Notes under the pieces: generated by a model
Told to the model about the DNA's origin: nothing
Seen by the model: the letters and a program-made list of their open reading frames with translations, nothing else
The model's database searches: none
Shown: positions 1 to 7,784 of the stretch, piece by piece
Layout: every line of letters begins with the position of its first letter
How positions within the stretch are numbered: position 1 is the first letter of the stretch
NCBI RefSeq assembly: GCF_000255455.1
Contig: NZ_JH621252.1
Span: 83,358 to 147,357 of the forward strand
DNA from: Aquimarina agarilytica ZC1
Lineage (GTDB): Bacteria; Bacteroidota; Bacteroidia; Flavobacteriales; Flavobacteriaceae
Direction: 5' to 3'
Length of the DNA stretch: 64,000 nt
Made by a program: the position numbers and the translations under genes

Positions 1-156
1 GGAGAGGCGAGACGTGCTTTAAAAGAAAAATCTATTTCTGTAAATAGGGAGAAAGTTACTGATAGTTATGAATTGAGCGAAAAAGATTTAATCAACAATC
101 AATTCATTTTATTACAACGTGGTAAAAAGAATTATTTTATTCTTAGTTTTAAATAA
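1..156 (+). CDS. tyrS: Tyrosyl-tRNA synthetase, C-terminal end (partial)
   Basis: The frame is open from base 1 and stops at 154-156, giving 51 residues. It reads GEARRALKEKSISVNREKV followed by a segment ending QRGKKNYFILSFK. This is the typical end of the bacterial TyrRS S4 RNA-binding domain, where EARR.L....I..N.EKV is the S4 loop and LLQRGKK.YF.L the final strand. The family charges tRNA-Tyr in the cytoplasm. The catalytic domain lies outside the window. A perfect inverted repeat terminator follows 35 bases downstream. The assignment rests on recall of the S4 tail only. Confidence 0.85.
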   Translation, partial: GEARRALKEKSISVNREKVTDSYELSEKDLINNQFILLQRGKKNYFILSFK

Positions 157-190
157 TAACAATTCATGGATAAGAATTACTACTAATCCA

Positions 191-228
191 AAAATCCTCA
201 TTTAGCATGCTAAATGAGGATTTTTTTT
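191..228. terminator. Bidirectional intrinsic terminator between tyrS and the YHS gene
   Basis: A perfect palindrome spans 191-224: 14-base arms reading AAAATCCTCATTTA around the centre GCATGC, followed by a run of T. It has A and T runs on both sides, so it can end tyrS (plus) and the convergent YHS-domain gene (minus). Confidence 0.85.
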
Positions 229-308
229 AGGACAAAAAAGATTTTTCCACTATTATTTATGATATATTACTAATTTAACAAAAATTAAGCTAATATTTTA
301 ATAAATAT

Positions 309-755
309 CTACTTTTTAAGTAGTTTATTTTCCCAATTATCATCTGCCTGTTCTTTTAACTCTTCTGGATTTTCCTCCAACCATTTATTCAGTGTATTCA
401 TTCCCCATGAATTATAAAACAGGTATAGTTTCCCGTCACGTATTTCAAAAGTTTCCGCATCAATACTCACTAAATCACCTTTAACACCTAATGCATACGC
501 ACAATACCCCCCATATTGAGGTAAGTATTTTAAAGGGGCTGCTTCAAATTTTGCTTTGTTTGCTTCGGTTTTAAAAGCAAATTTTGCTCCTTCATAAGTA
601 GTACTATACATTTTATTACCTTCTACAGCAGTGCCATTAAAATATTCAGTAACATCATAACCTTCTGCTACAAAACCTTTTTTTGTCAAAAATTTTGTTT
701 GTGCATTTACCAATGCACTCATACAAATTGTTAAAATTATTAAGACTGATTTCAT
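309..755 (-). CDS. Secreted YHS domain-containing protein
   Basis: The 148-residue protein has a Sec signal peptide at residues 1-18 (MKSVLIILTICMSALVNA). A YHS-type core follows, with GYDVTEYFNG at 32-41 and YGGYCAYALG at 81-90, the latter holding the typical CxYA stretch. YHS domains are small modules thought to bind metal or assist metalloproteins. The protein is probably periplasmic. The gene stands alone, convergent with tyrS, and starts at an ATG. A box close to the Bacteroidota -7 consensus (AATATTTG) lies about 36-43 bases upstream. The exact role is unknown. Confidence 0.8.
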   Translation of the reverse strand: MKSVLIILTICMSALVNAQTKFLTKKGFVAEGYDVTEYFNGTAVEGNKMYSTTYEGAKFAFKTEANKAKFEAAPLKYLPQYGGYCAYALGVKGDLVSIDAETFEIRDGKLYLFYNSWGMNTLNKWLEENPEELKEQADDNWENKLLKK

Positions 756-853
756 TATTCCATTTTTTTTATAGGTCGATTACCCAAATATTTTCTTACA
801 AAGAATAAGCTAAAAAAAAATGTTATATTATTATGAATACTTTAAAATAAACA

Positions 854-1834
854 CTAGAAAACCATAAGGTTGCATCCTCTAATGTCACTGTGATCAAAGC
901 GTCCCAAGATTTCAAAACTTTGATTTTCAAAAATTTTACCTAAATCTTGTGTAGCTATAAAACTACAAGAGTGCACATTTGCCAGATCAATGACATTAAT
1001 TCCTCCGGTTTTTCCAAAAGGAACAGGTTCAAGTGGATTTTCTGTATTCCGAGTAGTAATTCGCATCCAGGGAGGACAAGTAAACACCCCATTTCCCATG
1101 GAGTATGCTTGTGACAACAGCTCTGTCATCCCATATTCGCTATGGATTTCATTTACTCCCAATCCATTTTGAAGCTGCTGATGTAATTCTTGCCGAATCA
1201 TCTCTTTTCTACGCCCCTTCATTCCTCCGGTTTCCATAACAGTAGTGTACTTTAATTTTAGTGAAAACTGCTCTGCTAAATCCAATAACGCAAAGGAAAC
1301 ACCTATTAAAAGTGTTTTTTGTTTTTTTGATTCCAACACTTTTAACGTATTTACCAAAGCTTTTAAATCATTTAAATAAAAACCACTTTGTGGGTGCTTA
1401 CTTTTTTGAATTAAATCATTAACCATATAGACTAATGAAGAGCCTTTTCTTTCCAAATACGCTGGTAAGAGTGCCAATACGCAATAATCTTCGATATTGT
1501 TATAAAAAAAATAGAAACCTTTCAAGTAACTTTCTTGATACAACTTTATATCGGGCACATAATGCTTACTAGTTTGCTGGCCTGTGGTTCCACTACTTGA
1601 AAAAACTAGTTGAGCTTCGGCATTACCAACCAACACTTTTTGTTTTTTAAAAAACTCAATAGGGAGGTAAGGAATTTGAGACAACTCCTTGACCGATTTT
1701 TTTGAAACCCCCAATAAATTACAAAATCGCTGATATACTATAGTATGTTCATATTGGTATTTAAACACCTCTAAACATACATTTTTGAACGCTGTGGGTG
1801 TTTGTATTGAAAAAATAGAGGAGGTATTTATCAT
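854..1834 (-). CDS. LuxE/PaaK-like acyl-protein synthetase family protein
   Basis: The 326-residue protein carries the nucleotide-binding loop SSSGTTGQ near residues 79-86 and EYGMTE near 234-239. These are the two hallmark motifs of adenylate-forming LuxE/PaaK-type acyl transferases. Such proteins activate an acyl group with ATP; the substrate here is unknown. I place the start at the ATG at 1834, one base after the stop of the upstream gene, so the two are probably cotranscribed. An in-frame TTG at 1852 would give six more residues and overlap the upstream gene. In flavobacteria such genes are often annotated simply as acyl transferase. Confidence 0.75.
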   Translation of the reverse strand: MINTSSIFSIQTPTAFKNVCLEVFKYQYEHTIVYQRFCNLLGVSKKSVKELSQIPYLPIEFFKKQKVLVGNAEAQLVFSSSGTTGQQTSKHYVPDIKLYQESYLKGFYFFYNNIEDYCVLALLPAYLERKGSSLVYMVNDLIQKSKHPQSGFYLNDLKALVNTLKVLESKKQKTLLIGVSFALLDLAEQFSLKLKYTTVMETGGMKGRRKEMIRQELHQQLQNGLGVNEIHSEYGMTELLSQAYSMGNGVFTCPPWMRITTRNTENPLEPVPFGKTGGINVIDLANVHSCSFIATQDLGKIFENQSFEILGRFDHSDIRGCNLMVF

Positions 1835-1835
1835 T

Positions 1836-4037
1836 TTATCGTAATAGTGCAAAATGTCCTTTTAGTACTTCAAAATTATCACTTTTAGAATCTGGTAACC
1901 TATATTCTAAAGTAAACCAGTAATCATCGGCCGCTAAAAACTTGTTATCATACATTCCGTCCCAGCCTTCACTTTGTGTATCAATCTTTTTTAGCAATTT
2001 ACCATAGCGATTAAAAATATGAATCACAAAAGGCTCTTGATTTAATTGCTTTATATTCCAAAAATCATTAATCCCATCATTATTAGGCGTAAAGCTTCGG
2101 GGATAGGATATCAACGTAATAGATGCTGATAAAATATCACTACATAACCCGACATCGGATGCTGTTAAAACACTCACCGTATAATTTCCGCTTGGCAAGT
2201 TATTAAATGTGTTTGAATCTTGTGGAGTTTGATCATTTAATTGATATAAATAAGCATCTTTACCAATTGAAGCCTCGGGTATTTGAGCTGAGATTGTAAA
2301 TTGATTTGAAAATATAGGCGACTCACTTTTTAATGTAAAATCAAGTGGTATGCCTATTGGAGTTACCGTAGTACGATATTCAATAATCGAACACAAGCTA
2401 TTATCCGCAGAAACCACCTTTAATACGTATTGAGTAGGCTTGGTTAACGCACTAATTTGATACGTACTTGATGTATTTGCCGCTACATTTGAATCAAAAT
2501 CACTCTCCCATACATAATCATTCACGCCTGGAAAACTTCCTCCGAGTAGTAAGGGTGAAATTAATTCCCCATTAGCATTCACACAAACTTTGTGATTTTT
2601 AGTAAAACCATTAACTGAATTCCTACCTTGACTAATTGTAACTGGCATTACATTCAACATAAAAGAGCTTGTCGTGTAGCAGGAATTCTGCAATTTATTT
2701 TCGAGTCTTACAAAAACTTCGGTGGTTTTAGTTTCAATTTTTAATCCTAAATCATTTACTCCTAATTCCGCATCATCAAGTGTGTTATGAAAACTCGCAT
2801 TAAAATTTCCATTTTTCAAAAGTTCATTGCTCACAGGTGTCATATCAAATAGTGCCATTTCATTTCCGGCATCGCACATTACAATATTATTAGGCTTCTC
2901 TAAAAAAACAGGCGCTTCAACAAACTCAACGGTAACAGTATCATCAAAAGTACAATTTGATTTTTCAATATAAGTAACTTTATAAGTCCCCGATGCTGTA
3001 ACCAAATAAGTGGACTCATCACCTCTTTTAATCTCTTTAAAAGTTCCAGAAACTTCATCCCACTCTTCCCACACAAAAACTCCTTTAAGGTTTACAAACT
3101 CTTCCCCTAACAAATAACTATTTACTCCACAAAGTGCATTTCCCTTAGCAATAGTAAAATCATCTCCAAGACTAGCGCTGATATCAAAACTTCCTTCCAA
3201 TAAAAAAACTGCCGTATCAATAACATCATCAGTATCATCGGCTAAAACTAATTTAATGCTATATTTTTCGTTAGGAATCACATCACTAACAGCGGTAAAT
3301 ACTTTGGTTTTACCTGCATAGCTGGTAGCTCCTTCTCCAATTTTATTAAATCTATCAAAATATTGTTCATTGGCTGCTCTACAGGACAACACACCATCAA
3401 ATATAATGTCTGGATGAATATTTGTAATTGAAATTGGCAAATCTGAGTTAGGAATCACTGCTAAATTTGTTGTCTTCCCATTTTTATCTGTCAACAAAAA
3501 AGCAAAAACATCGGCAAAATTACAGGGAAAGTCTTTCACATATTCATCTGAGGCTAATAAAAAATCAAAATTTATCCTGCTAATTGTTGGTACAAAATCA
3601 AATTCGATAAAAACAGCATCATTTGTAGATCCTGCTGCAACAGTCGGGAGTGCATTCTCTAAATCTCTATCCCCTACTTCTTCATCAACCCCTTCACTAT
3701 CAAAAATGGTATTTGGTCCTTCGGCATCCAACACGCTTCCTGTACTTAAAATTATACCTCTTTCAAAAGCAAAATCTGATCCATTTTGAGTAAAATAACC
3801 AATGCCTTTTAAATCTCTATTTTTGGTATACCTTATATTGGACACACTTGATCCAGAACATCCGATATTTATTAAAACATCTGACACTAGTTCCTCAACA
3901 GTAAATAACTCTTCGCTTACTTTAATTTGTGCGCATACTCGTAGCTGTGAACTAAACACTAAGATGATTGTAGCAGCTATTAATTTGCAATAATTAGACA
4001 ATGAATACTTTTTATCAATATTAATAATAATATTCAA
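1836..4037 (-). CDS. T9SS-secreted choice-of-anchor L protein with type B (gliding-type) C-terminal domain
   Basis: The 733-residue protein begins with a signal peptide (hydrophobic AATIILVFSS, ending near CAQ at residues 35-37). An N-terminal choice-of-anchor L-like region follows, with GIILSTGSVLDAEGPN at about 93-108 and FDFVPTISRINFDFLLASDE. Ig-like segments occupy the middle. The last ~90 residues (YPRSFTPNNDGINDFWNI...GWDGMYDNK) are the T9SS type B sorting domain used for export and surface attachment. The only start available before the signal peptide is TTG at 4037, because an in-frame TAG lies just upstream. It is followed at 1 base spacing by the LuxE-like gene. Ligand unknown. Confidence 0.85.
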   Translation of the reverse strand: MNIIINIDKKYSLSNYCKLIAATIILVFSSQLRVCAQIKVSEELFTVEELVSDVLINIGCSGSSVSNIRYTKNRDLKGIGYFTQNGSDFAFERGIILSTGSVLDAEGPNTIFDSEGVDEEVGDRDLENALPTVAAGSTNDAVFIEFDFVPTISRINFDFLLASDEYVKDFPCNFADVFAFLLTDKNGKTTNLAVIPNSDLPISITNIHPDIIFDGVLSCRAANEQYFDRFNKIGEGATSYAGKTKVFTAVSDVIPNEKYSIKLVLADDTDDVIDTAVFLLEGSFDISASLGDDFTIAKGNALCGVNSYLLGEEFVNLKGVFVWEEWDEVSGTFKEIKRGDESTYLVTASGTYKVTYIEKSNCTFDDTVTVEFVEAPVFLEKPNNIVMCDAGNEMALFDMTPVSNELLKNGNFNASFHNTLDDAELGVNDLGLKIETKTTEVFVRLENKLQNSCYTTSSFMLNVMPVTISQGRNSVNGFTKNHKVCVNANGELISPLLLGGSFPGVNDYVWESDFDSNVAANTSSTYQISALTKPTQYVLKVVSADNSLCSIIEYRTTVTPIGIPLDFTLKSESPIFSNQFTISAQIPEASIGKDAYLYQLNDQTPQDSNTFNNLPSGNYTVSVLTASDVGLCSDILSASITLISYPRSFTPNNDGINDFWNIKQLNQEPFVIHIFNRYGKLLKKIDTQSEGWDGMYDNKFLAADDYWFTLEYRLPDSKSDNFEVLKGHFALLR

Positions 4038-4084
4038 ATTCTAGCTCAGAAAATTGTCTTATTTACAGAAAAAAAAGAGGTAAG

Positions 4085-4276
4085 TTAATCTAACTTAGGA
4101 CTTTCATCTTTATCATCGTCTTCTTTAGAAGCATCCTTAAATTCTTTAATTCCACTTCCAAGTCCTCTCATAAGCTCAGGAATTTTTCGTCCACCAAAAA
4201 GTAATAAAATCACTACAACAATAAGAATGATTTGTGGTGCTCCTATGAATCCTAAAAAAATATTTTGTGCTATCAT
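4085..4276 (-). CDS. tatA: Sec-independent translocase subunit TatA/TatE
   Basis: The 63-residue product starts MIAQNIFLGF, has one hydrophobic helix (PQIILIVVVILLLFGG) and then the amphipathic helix RKIPELMRGLGSGIKEFK with an acidic tail. This is the TatA layout: the Tat pore-forming subunit in the inner membrane that exports folded proteins. An in-frame ATG exists at 4333, but a -7 box TAAATTTG lies between it and the ATG at 4276. The transcript should therefore start downstream of the longer start, and the family length also fits the shorter form. Confidence 0.9.
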   Translation of the reverse strand: MIAQNIFLGFIGAPQIILIVVVILLLFGGRKIPELMRGLGSGIKEFKDASKEDDDKDESPKLD

Positions 4277-4299
4277 TAGACTTACATTTATATGGGATA

Positions 4300-4307
4300 C
4301 AAATTTA
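4300..4307 (-). promoter_or_regulatory. Promoter -7 box of tatA
   Basis: TAAATTTG on the minus strand matches the Bacteroidota TAnnTTTG -7 consensus and lies 23 bases before the chosen tatA ATG. No clear TTG -33 element is visible. Confidence 0.55.
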
Positions 4308-4333
4308 TGAAGAAATAAAGAGTTGATCCCCAT

Positions 4334-4690
4334 ATTTAGCGATAATTTAGTTATCTACACTTAGTCACAAGCTATGAACCTTATTTGAACAGGTGATTTT
4401 AGCGTGTAAACATAAGTATAAAACCCAAACCAAGCTATCCACAACTAACTTTACTCTAATTTATACTTAAACCCGAATTATCCATTAAAAAATCTATTCC
4501 ATATCGAAATCTCTACAAAATCAAAGGCTTTGCTACATTTTTTGATTTAATCATAACGATGCTGTACTGAAATCAAGAAACTACTCGATTTTATTGAGCT
4601 TTCAATACTCATAACGAAGTTCTAATATAAAATGCCGTTTAAAAAACAAGGATTCATCGTACAACTACTTATAGTTCGCCATTATTTTTC
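4334..4690. other. Divergent intergenic region tatA-pheS with no gene seen
   Basis: About 360 bases between divergent tatA and pheS. I found no open frame with recognisable content, no strong hairpin with a T-run and no repeat. It must hold the pheS upstream promoter sequence. Confidence 0.6.
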
Positions 4691-4698
4691 TAAATTTG
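4691..4698 (+). promoter_or_regulatory. Promoter -7 box of pheS
   Basis: TAAATTTG matches the TAnnTTTG consensus 24 bases before the pheS ATG at 4723. Confidence 0.6.
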
Positions 4699-4722
4699 CA
4701 CCGCTTAAAGTGAACATCGATA

Positions 4723-5742
4723 ATGATAGACGAAATAAAGAAATATATAGCGGAAGCGGAAGATTTTCAAGCCAAAACACTTGACGAAGTTGAACAGTTC
4801 CGTATTAAAGTACTAGGAAGTAAAGGACTTTTAAAAGACTATTTTGCCAAATTTAAAACTGTTCCTAACGAACTTAAAAAAGAATTTGGACAAACTATAA
4901 ATGCTTGGAAAAATACTGCTGAGGCTAAAGTTGCTGAATTAAAAGGCTCGCTAGAAAATCAAGAATCTACTCAAAATGAGTGGGGAGATTTAACACGTCC
5001 GGCAGCTCCGATTGCTTTAGGTTCTCGTCATCCAATATCATTGGTAAAAAATCAGATTGTTGATGTATTTTCGCGTATTGGCTTTAATGTAAGTGAAGGT
5101 CCAGAAATTGAGGATGATTGGCATAATTTTACGGCTTTAAATTTACCAGAATATCACCCAGCACGTGATATGCAGGATACGTTTTTTGTGCAAACTAATC
5201 CCGATGTATTACTACGTACCCACACTTCATCGGTTCAGGTACGTTATATGGAAGACAACAAACCTCCTATTCGAACTATTTCACCTGGAAGGGTTTTTCG
5301 TAACGAAGATATATCGGCGCGTTCACATTGTATTTTTCACCAGGTAGAAGGTTTGTACATTGATAAAGATGTTTCGTTTGCCGACATGAAGCAAACCTTG
5401 CTTTATTTTACGAAAGAAATGTTTGGAAAAAGTAAAATACGTCTACGACCATCCTACTTCCCTTTTACAGAACCTAGCGCCGAAATTGATATTTACTGGG
5501 GATTAAAAACGGAAACAGATTATAAAATTACCAAAGGTACCGGCTGGTTAGAAATCGGTGGTTGCGGAATGGTTGATCCAAATGTATTAACCAACTGTAA
5601 TATTGATCCTAAAGAATATTCTGGTTTCGCTTTTGGGATGGGTATTGAACGTATCGCTATGCTTTTACACCAAATTGGGGATATTCGTATGTTTTACGAA
5701 AATGATATCCGCTTTTTGGAACAATTTAAAAGTAGTTTTTAA
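4723..5742 (+). CDS. pheS: Phenylalanine--tRNA ligase alpha subunit
   Basis: The 339-residue protein has the usual family length. It has an N-terminal coiled coil (residues 1-90), class II motif 1 around GPEIEDDWHNFTALNLPEYH, motif 2 near FHQVEGLYIDKDVSF and motif 3 in FGMGIERIAMLL close to the C-terminus. It forms the alpha2beta2 cytoplasmic enzyme that charges tRNA-Phe. The pheT partner is not next to it, which is common in Bacteroidota. The start is an ATG with a -7 box 24 bases upstream. Confidence 0.97.
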   Translation: MIDEIKKYIAEAEDFQAKTLDEVEQFRIKVLGSKGLLKDYFAKFKTVPNELKKEFGQTINAWKNTAEAKVAELKGSLENQESTQNEWGDLTRPAAPIALGSRHPISLVKNQIVDVFSRIGFNVSEGPEIEDDWHNFTALNLPEYHPARDMQDTFFVQTNPDVLLRTHTSSVQVRYMEDNKPPIRTISPGRVFRNEDISARSHCIFHQVEGLYIDKDVSFADMKQTLLYFTKEMFGKSKIRLRPSYFPFTEPSAEIDIYWGLKTETDYKITKGTGWLEIGGCGMVDPNVLTNCNIDPKEYSGFAFGMGIERIAMLLHQIGDIRMFYENDIRFLEQFKSSF

Positions 5743-5777
5743 AAACTCCTCCCACAAGGAAAAGAAATAAAGCTAGG

Positions 5778-5895
5778 ACAGCAAAAGCTTTTTTATCCAG
5801 TACGTCGAACGTAGGCTAATAAAAAGTTTTTGCTGTAGGGTGATAACTACGAGACCTTTCGGTATTACAAAAGCCCTTTTTGGCTGGTGTAATAC
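5778..5895. repeat. Pair of inverted repeats downstream of pheS
   Basis: The first hairpin pairs ACAGCAAAAGCTTTTTTAT (5778-5796) with the near-complementary segment 5819-5836 around a 22-base loop. The second has arms GTATTAC (5862-5868) and GTAATAC (5889-5895) with inner AGCC/GGCT arms. Neither ends in a clean T-run, so a simple terminator is not certain. Together they look like a structured intergenic element. Confidence 0.55.
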
Positions 5896-5932
5896 TAATA
5901 GATTGAAGGCGATAGCCGACTCACTTAGTTAT

Positions 5933-6235
5933 TTAGTACTTACGAGCATCTTTTCCAGCAAAACGCATTCTAATAATTCTTATGTTTTTTTCAATAACTC
6001 TATAAGCAACATTATAATTTCTGATCTGATAAGATCGGTAACTCCCGTCATTATTGTGTTTGTTTTTGTCTAAAGTATAAATTTCAGGTTGTGTACTTAA
6101 GATTTCAGCACTATCTAAAATATCATTTACAACTCGATCTGAAGCTTCTAGGGACTTACTAACGTCTAAAATATCTTGATGTATTTCCTCTAAATGTTTT
6201 AAGCTGGTAGGTGACCAAATTATTTCCTTCCCCAT
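5933..6235 (-). CDS. RelE/ParE-family toxin of a type II toxin-antitoxin pair
   Basis: The 100-residue protein has the ParE/RelE pattern: N-terminal strand (EIIWSPTSLKHLEEIHQDI), a two-helix region, then the C-terminal strands YRSYQIRNYNVAYRVIEKN and IRIIRMRFAGKDARKY with basic residues. Members inhibit either translation (mRNA cleavage) or DNA gyrase; which applies here cannot be told. It overlaps the antitoxin gene by 16 bases, so the two are translationally coupled with the antitoxin first. It lies beside integrase debris, typical for mobile addiction modules. Confidence 0.8.
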   Translation of the reverse strand: MGKEIIWSPTSLKHLEEIHQDILDVSKSLEASDRVVNDILDSAEILSTQPEIYTLDKNKHNNDGSYRSYQIRNYNVAYRVIEKNIRIIRMRFAGKDARKY

Positions 6236-6456
6236 TGACTAGCAATTTTTCGTACTTGTTCTTGTGTATGAAAATGACCTTCTTCAATCTCTTTTTCTGA
6301 AGCTTCTAACTCTTGGTTGTAGAGTTCTAGGTCAATAGTATTTGACTTATTTTTAATTCGGTATTTCAATAAGTTTTTAAAAGCCTCAATAAGATTAGGA
6401 TCTCTTACCTCACTAAGTTCTTTCTGTATCCATTGGATGTCTGCTTGTAAATCCAT
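6220..6456 (-). CDS. Antitoxin of the RelE/ParE pair
   Basis: This 78-residue acidic, helical protein starts MDLQADIQWIQKELSEV. It lies directly upstream of, and overlaps, the RelE/ParE-type toxin. I choose the ATG at 6456. A longer frame begins with TTG at 6483, but that codon lies inside the -7 box TATCTTTG at 6481-6488. The N-terminal MDLQA is shared with the second antitoxin at 20637. The fold class is not certain. Confidence 0.75.
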   Translation of the reverse strand: MDLQADIQWIQKELSEVRDPNLIEAFKNLLKYRIKNKSNTIDLELYNQELEASEKEIEEGHFHTQEQVRKIASQWGRK

Positions 6457-6480
6457 AATGCTTATTTTTAAATTTATATA

Positions 6481-6488
6481 CAAAGATA
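6481..6488 (-). promoter_or_regulatory. Promoter -7 box of the first toxin-antitoxin operon
   Basis: TATCTTTG on the minus strand, 24 bases before the antitoxin ATG. The same eight bases precede the second toxin-antitoxin operon. Confidence 0.6.
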
Positions 6489-6511
6489 AATATATCTATT
6501 ATAATATATAT

Positions 6512-6682
6512 TTACCCAAGCGGATGGAATTTTTGTATTTGTTTATATAAATATTCAATGTCCTTTAATCTGAAGTGTTCTATGGAGTAAATTCCTTTGT
6601 GTCCGATTAAGTATTGCGCTTGACTAAATCCATATTGGTTAATCCATAATACAATTCTACTTTATCTTAATTGCAGTTAAGG
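6512..6682 (-). pseudogene. Remnant of a tyrosine recombinase/integrase, C-terminal end
   Basis: Too short and broken to be a gene. Bases 6655-6512 on the minus strand read IVLWINQYGFSQAQYLIGHK, then GIYSIEHFRLKDIEYLYKQI and QKFHPLG before TAA. This matches the end of Bacteroidota tyrosine recombinases, which have W..........QYL.GH...SIE.Y...D...L.......FHP with the GH motif of the active site. Just upstream, LTAIKI continues the homology in another frame, so there is a frameshift near 6656-6660. Everything further upstream is lost. Confidence 0.7.
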
Positions 6683-6916
6683 GTGACAAGGTATGCCTTG
6701 AATTTTTTGGTTGTACCACTAATTATTCTTTATAGTTATAATGAGTTTCTTTAATAGTATAAATTATTGATAATTGGGTTGTTATTTGACGAAAAATATC
6801 ACTTGAAAAATCTATTTTTAAATTCAATTTTCTAGATATGTCCATAACCTGTCCCAATATGTCTATAAACCATATTAACTATTTTAATTGGTATACAAGT
6901 TTAATATTTCTGCCCA
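6683..6916. other. Non-coding stretch between integrase and regulator remnants
   Basis: About 230 AT-rich bases with stops in all frames. I see no recognisable protein fragment beyond the two flanking remnants; it is probably decayed mobile DNA. Confidence 0.5.
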
Positions 6917-7012
6917 GTGGAGGAACTATTAGGCGATGACAAAAAGAAAACTCTCTTTGACCTTATTGACACCTATATCAGAGATGCTAAAACTCGATTA
7001 GCATACTCCTAA
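6917..7012 (+). pseudogene. Remnant of an HTH (XRE-type) transcriptional regulator, C-terminal end
   Basis: Frame 6917-7012 reads VEELLGDDKKKTLFDLIDTY followed by IRDAKTRLAYS and a stop. This resembles the conserved tail of small flavobacterial XRE-family regulators (DDEKKKTLFDLIDTFLRDAKTR). No DNA-binding domain is present upstream. A strong hairpin terminator follows at once. The identification is from memory of the family tail and is moderate. Confidence 0.55.
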
Positions 7013-7050
7013 AACCAAACAAAAACCGAAGCTTTTTAAAACTTCGGTTT
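6998..7050. repeat. Duplicated gene tail plus terminator (copy A; copy B at 7460-7508)
   Basis: TAGCATACTCCTAAA and the following CAAAGCTTTTTAAA-type hairpin occur at 6998-7050 and again, degenerate, at 7460-7508. A third, terminator-only copy sits at 8839-8863. Copy B still encodes the last few residues (VAYS, stop) of the regulator remnant. The copies flank the small membrane-protein gene. Confidence 0.6.
7023..7050. terminator. Hairpin terminator after the regulator remnant
   Basis: Arms AAACCGAAG (7023-7031) and CTTCGGTTT (7042-7050) with an AT-rich loop. It lies between the plus-strand remnant and the convergent minus-strand gene ending at 7076. Confidence 0.75.
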
Positions 7051-7075
7051 ACAAATTCATTAGCAACACCTTGAA

Positions 7076-7318
7076 CTACTCCACAGATCTATCCTCCGGT
7101 TTCTTTTTTACTTGAAAGTAGCCTAAAACACCACCAATTGCCACCATAATTAATCCCGCAGGTAAGCCCCAAATAGCTTTTAATAATGACTTGACACCTT
7201 GCCTGCGACCTGTCACTTCAATAGCCATAGCCATATCTGGATCCATAATCATCGAAACTCCAATACCTATTAAAGCGATAATACCAGCCCAGGGCCTTAC
7301 TTTTTCTAATAATTTCAT
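7076..7318 (-). CDS. Small two-helix membrane protein of unknown function
   Basis: The 80-residue protein has two hydrophobic segments, WAGIIALIGIGVSMIM (about 10-25) and AIWGLPAGLIMVAIGGVLGYF (about 48-68), joined by a polar loop rich in Gly/Arg/Lys, and ends in a charged tail. I do not recognise the family. The start is an ATG. An 18-bp perfect palindrome lies about 40 bases upstream and may be its operator. It sits between decayed fragments in the accessory island. Confidence 0.6.
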   Translation of the reverse strand: MKLLEKVRPWAGIIALIGIGVSMIMDPDMAMAIEVTGRRQGVKSLLKAIWGLPAGLIMVAIGGVLGYFQVKKKPEDRSVE

Positions 7319-7357
7319 AAATATGTTTGTTTTTAATAGGGGGATTGTTTATTTATT

Positions 7358-7375
7358 TTTTAGTGGCCACTAAAA
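7358..7375. promoter_or_regulatory. Perfect 18-bp palindrome upstream of the small membrane protein
   Basis: TTTTAGTGG followed at once by CCACTAAAA. It is 40 bases before the ATG of the 80-residue membrane protein and could be a repressor operator. No T-run follows, so a terminator is less likely. Confidence 0.45.
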
Positions 7376-7526
7376 GGCTAAACTTTAATGTTTTTATAAA
7401 GAATAGGTTAGACAATTGTAGTATTATTTCCATTAACTCTCTTTTTTAACGTATTCAGAGTAGCATACTCCTAAATAAAAAAACCAAAGCTTTTTAAACT
7501 TCTATTTTCCCTATAACTATTGTTTT

Positions 7527-7751
7527 ATGCCGTGTATAGAAACAGAATGCAATTCCTATCTATCATATCAGCATGATCGGATAGGCTTATTAATTGTTTA
7601 TATGGTAATTAATTTGGCTATTAGTTGTATGGGGTATACCGTCGACATTTTAAAAGGTGAAAAATTTTATATTTCTTTACACAAACCTATTTTGGTGATG
7701 ACATTTGCTTCATTAGGTTGCTATTTTAACCTAAAACTTATGAAAATGTAA
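7527..7751 (+). CDS. Possible small hydrophobic protein (doubtful)
   Basis: This 74-codon ATG frame encodes two hydrophobic stretches (GLLIVYMVINLAISCMG and PILVMTFASLGCYF). It is the only open frame in this interval. There is no clear TAnnTTTG box and no recognised homologue. It may be a remnant or a chance frame in AT-rich DNA. Confidence 0.25.
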   Translation: MPCIETECNSYLSYQHDRIGLLIVYMVINLAISCMGYTVDILKGEKFYISLHKPILVMTFASLGCYFNLKLMKM

Positions 7752-7784
7752 AAGTTTGAAAAACGTATTTTTTTTAAAATCGCC

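Noticed and set aside
5840-6073. 77-codon plus-strand frame
   Set aside because: Covers the hairpin element and the antisense of the toxin gene.
6840-6900. Possible CRISPR-like repeated words (TGTCCATAACC / TGTCTATAAACC)
   Set aside because: Only two short imperfect repeats with no regular spacing; not a CRISPR array.
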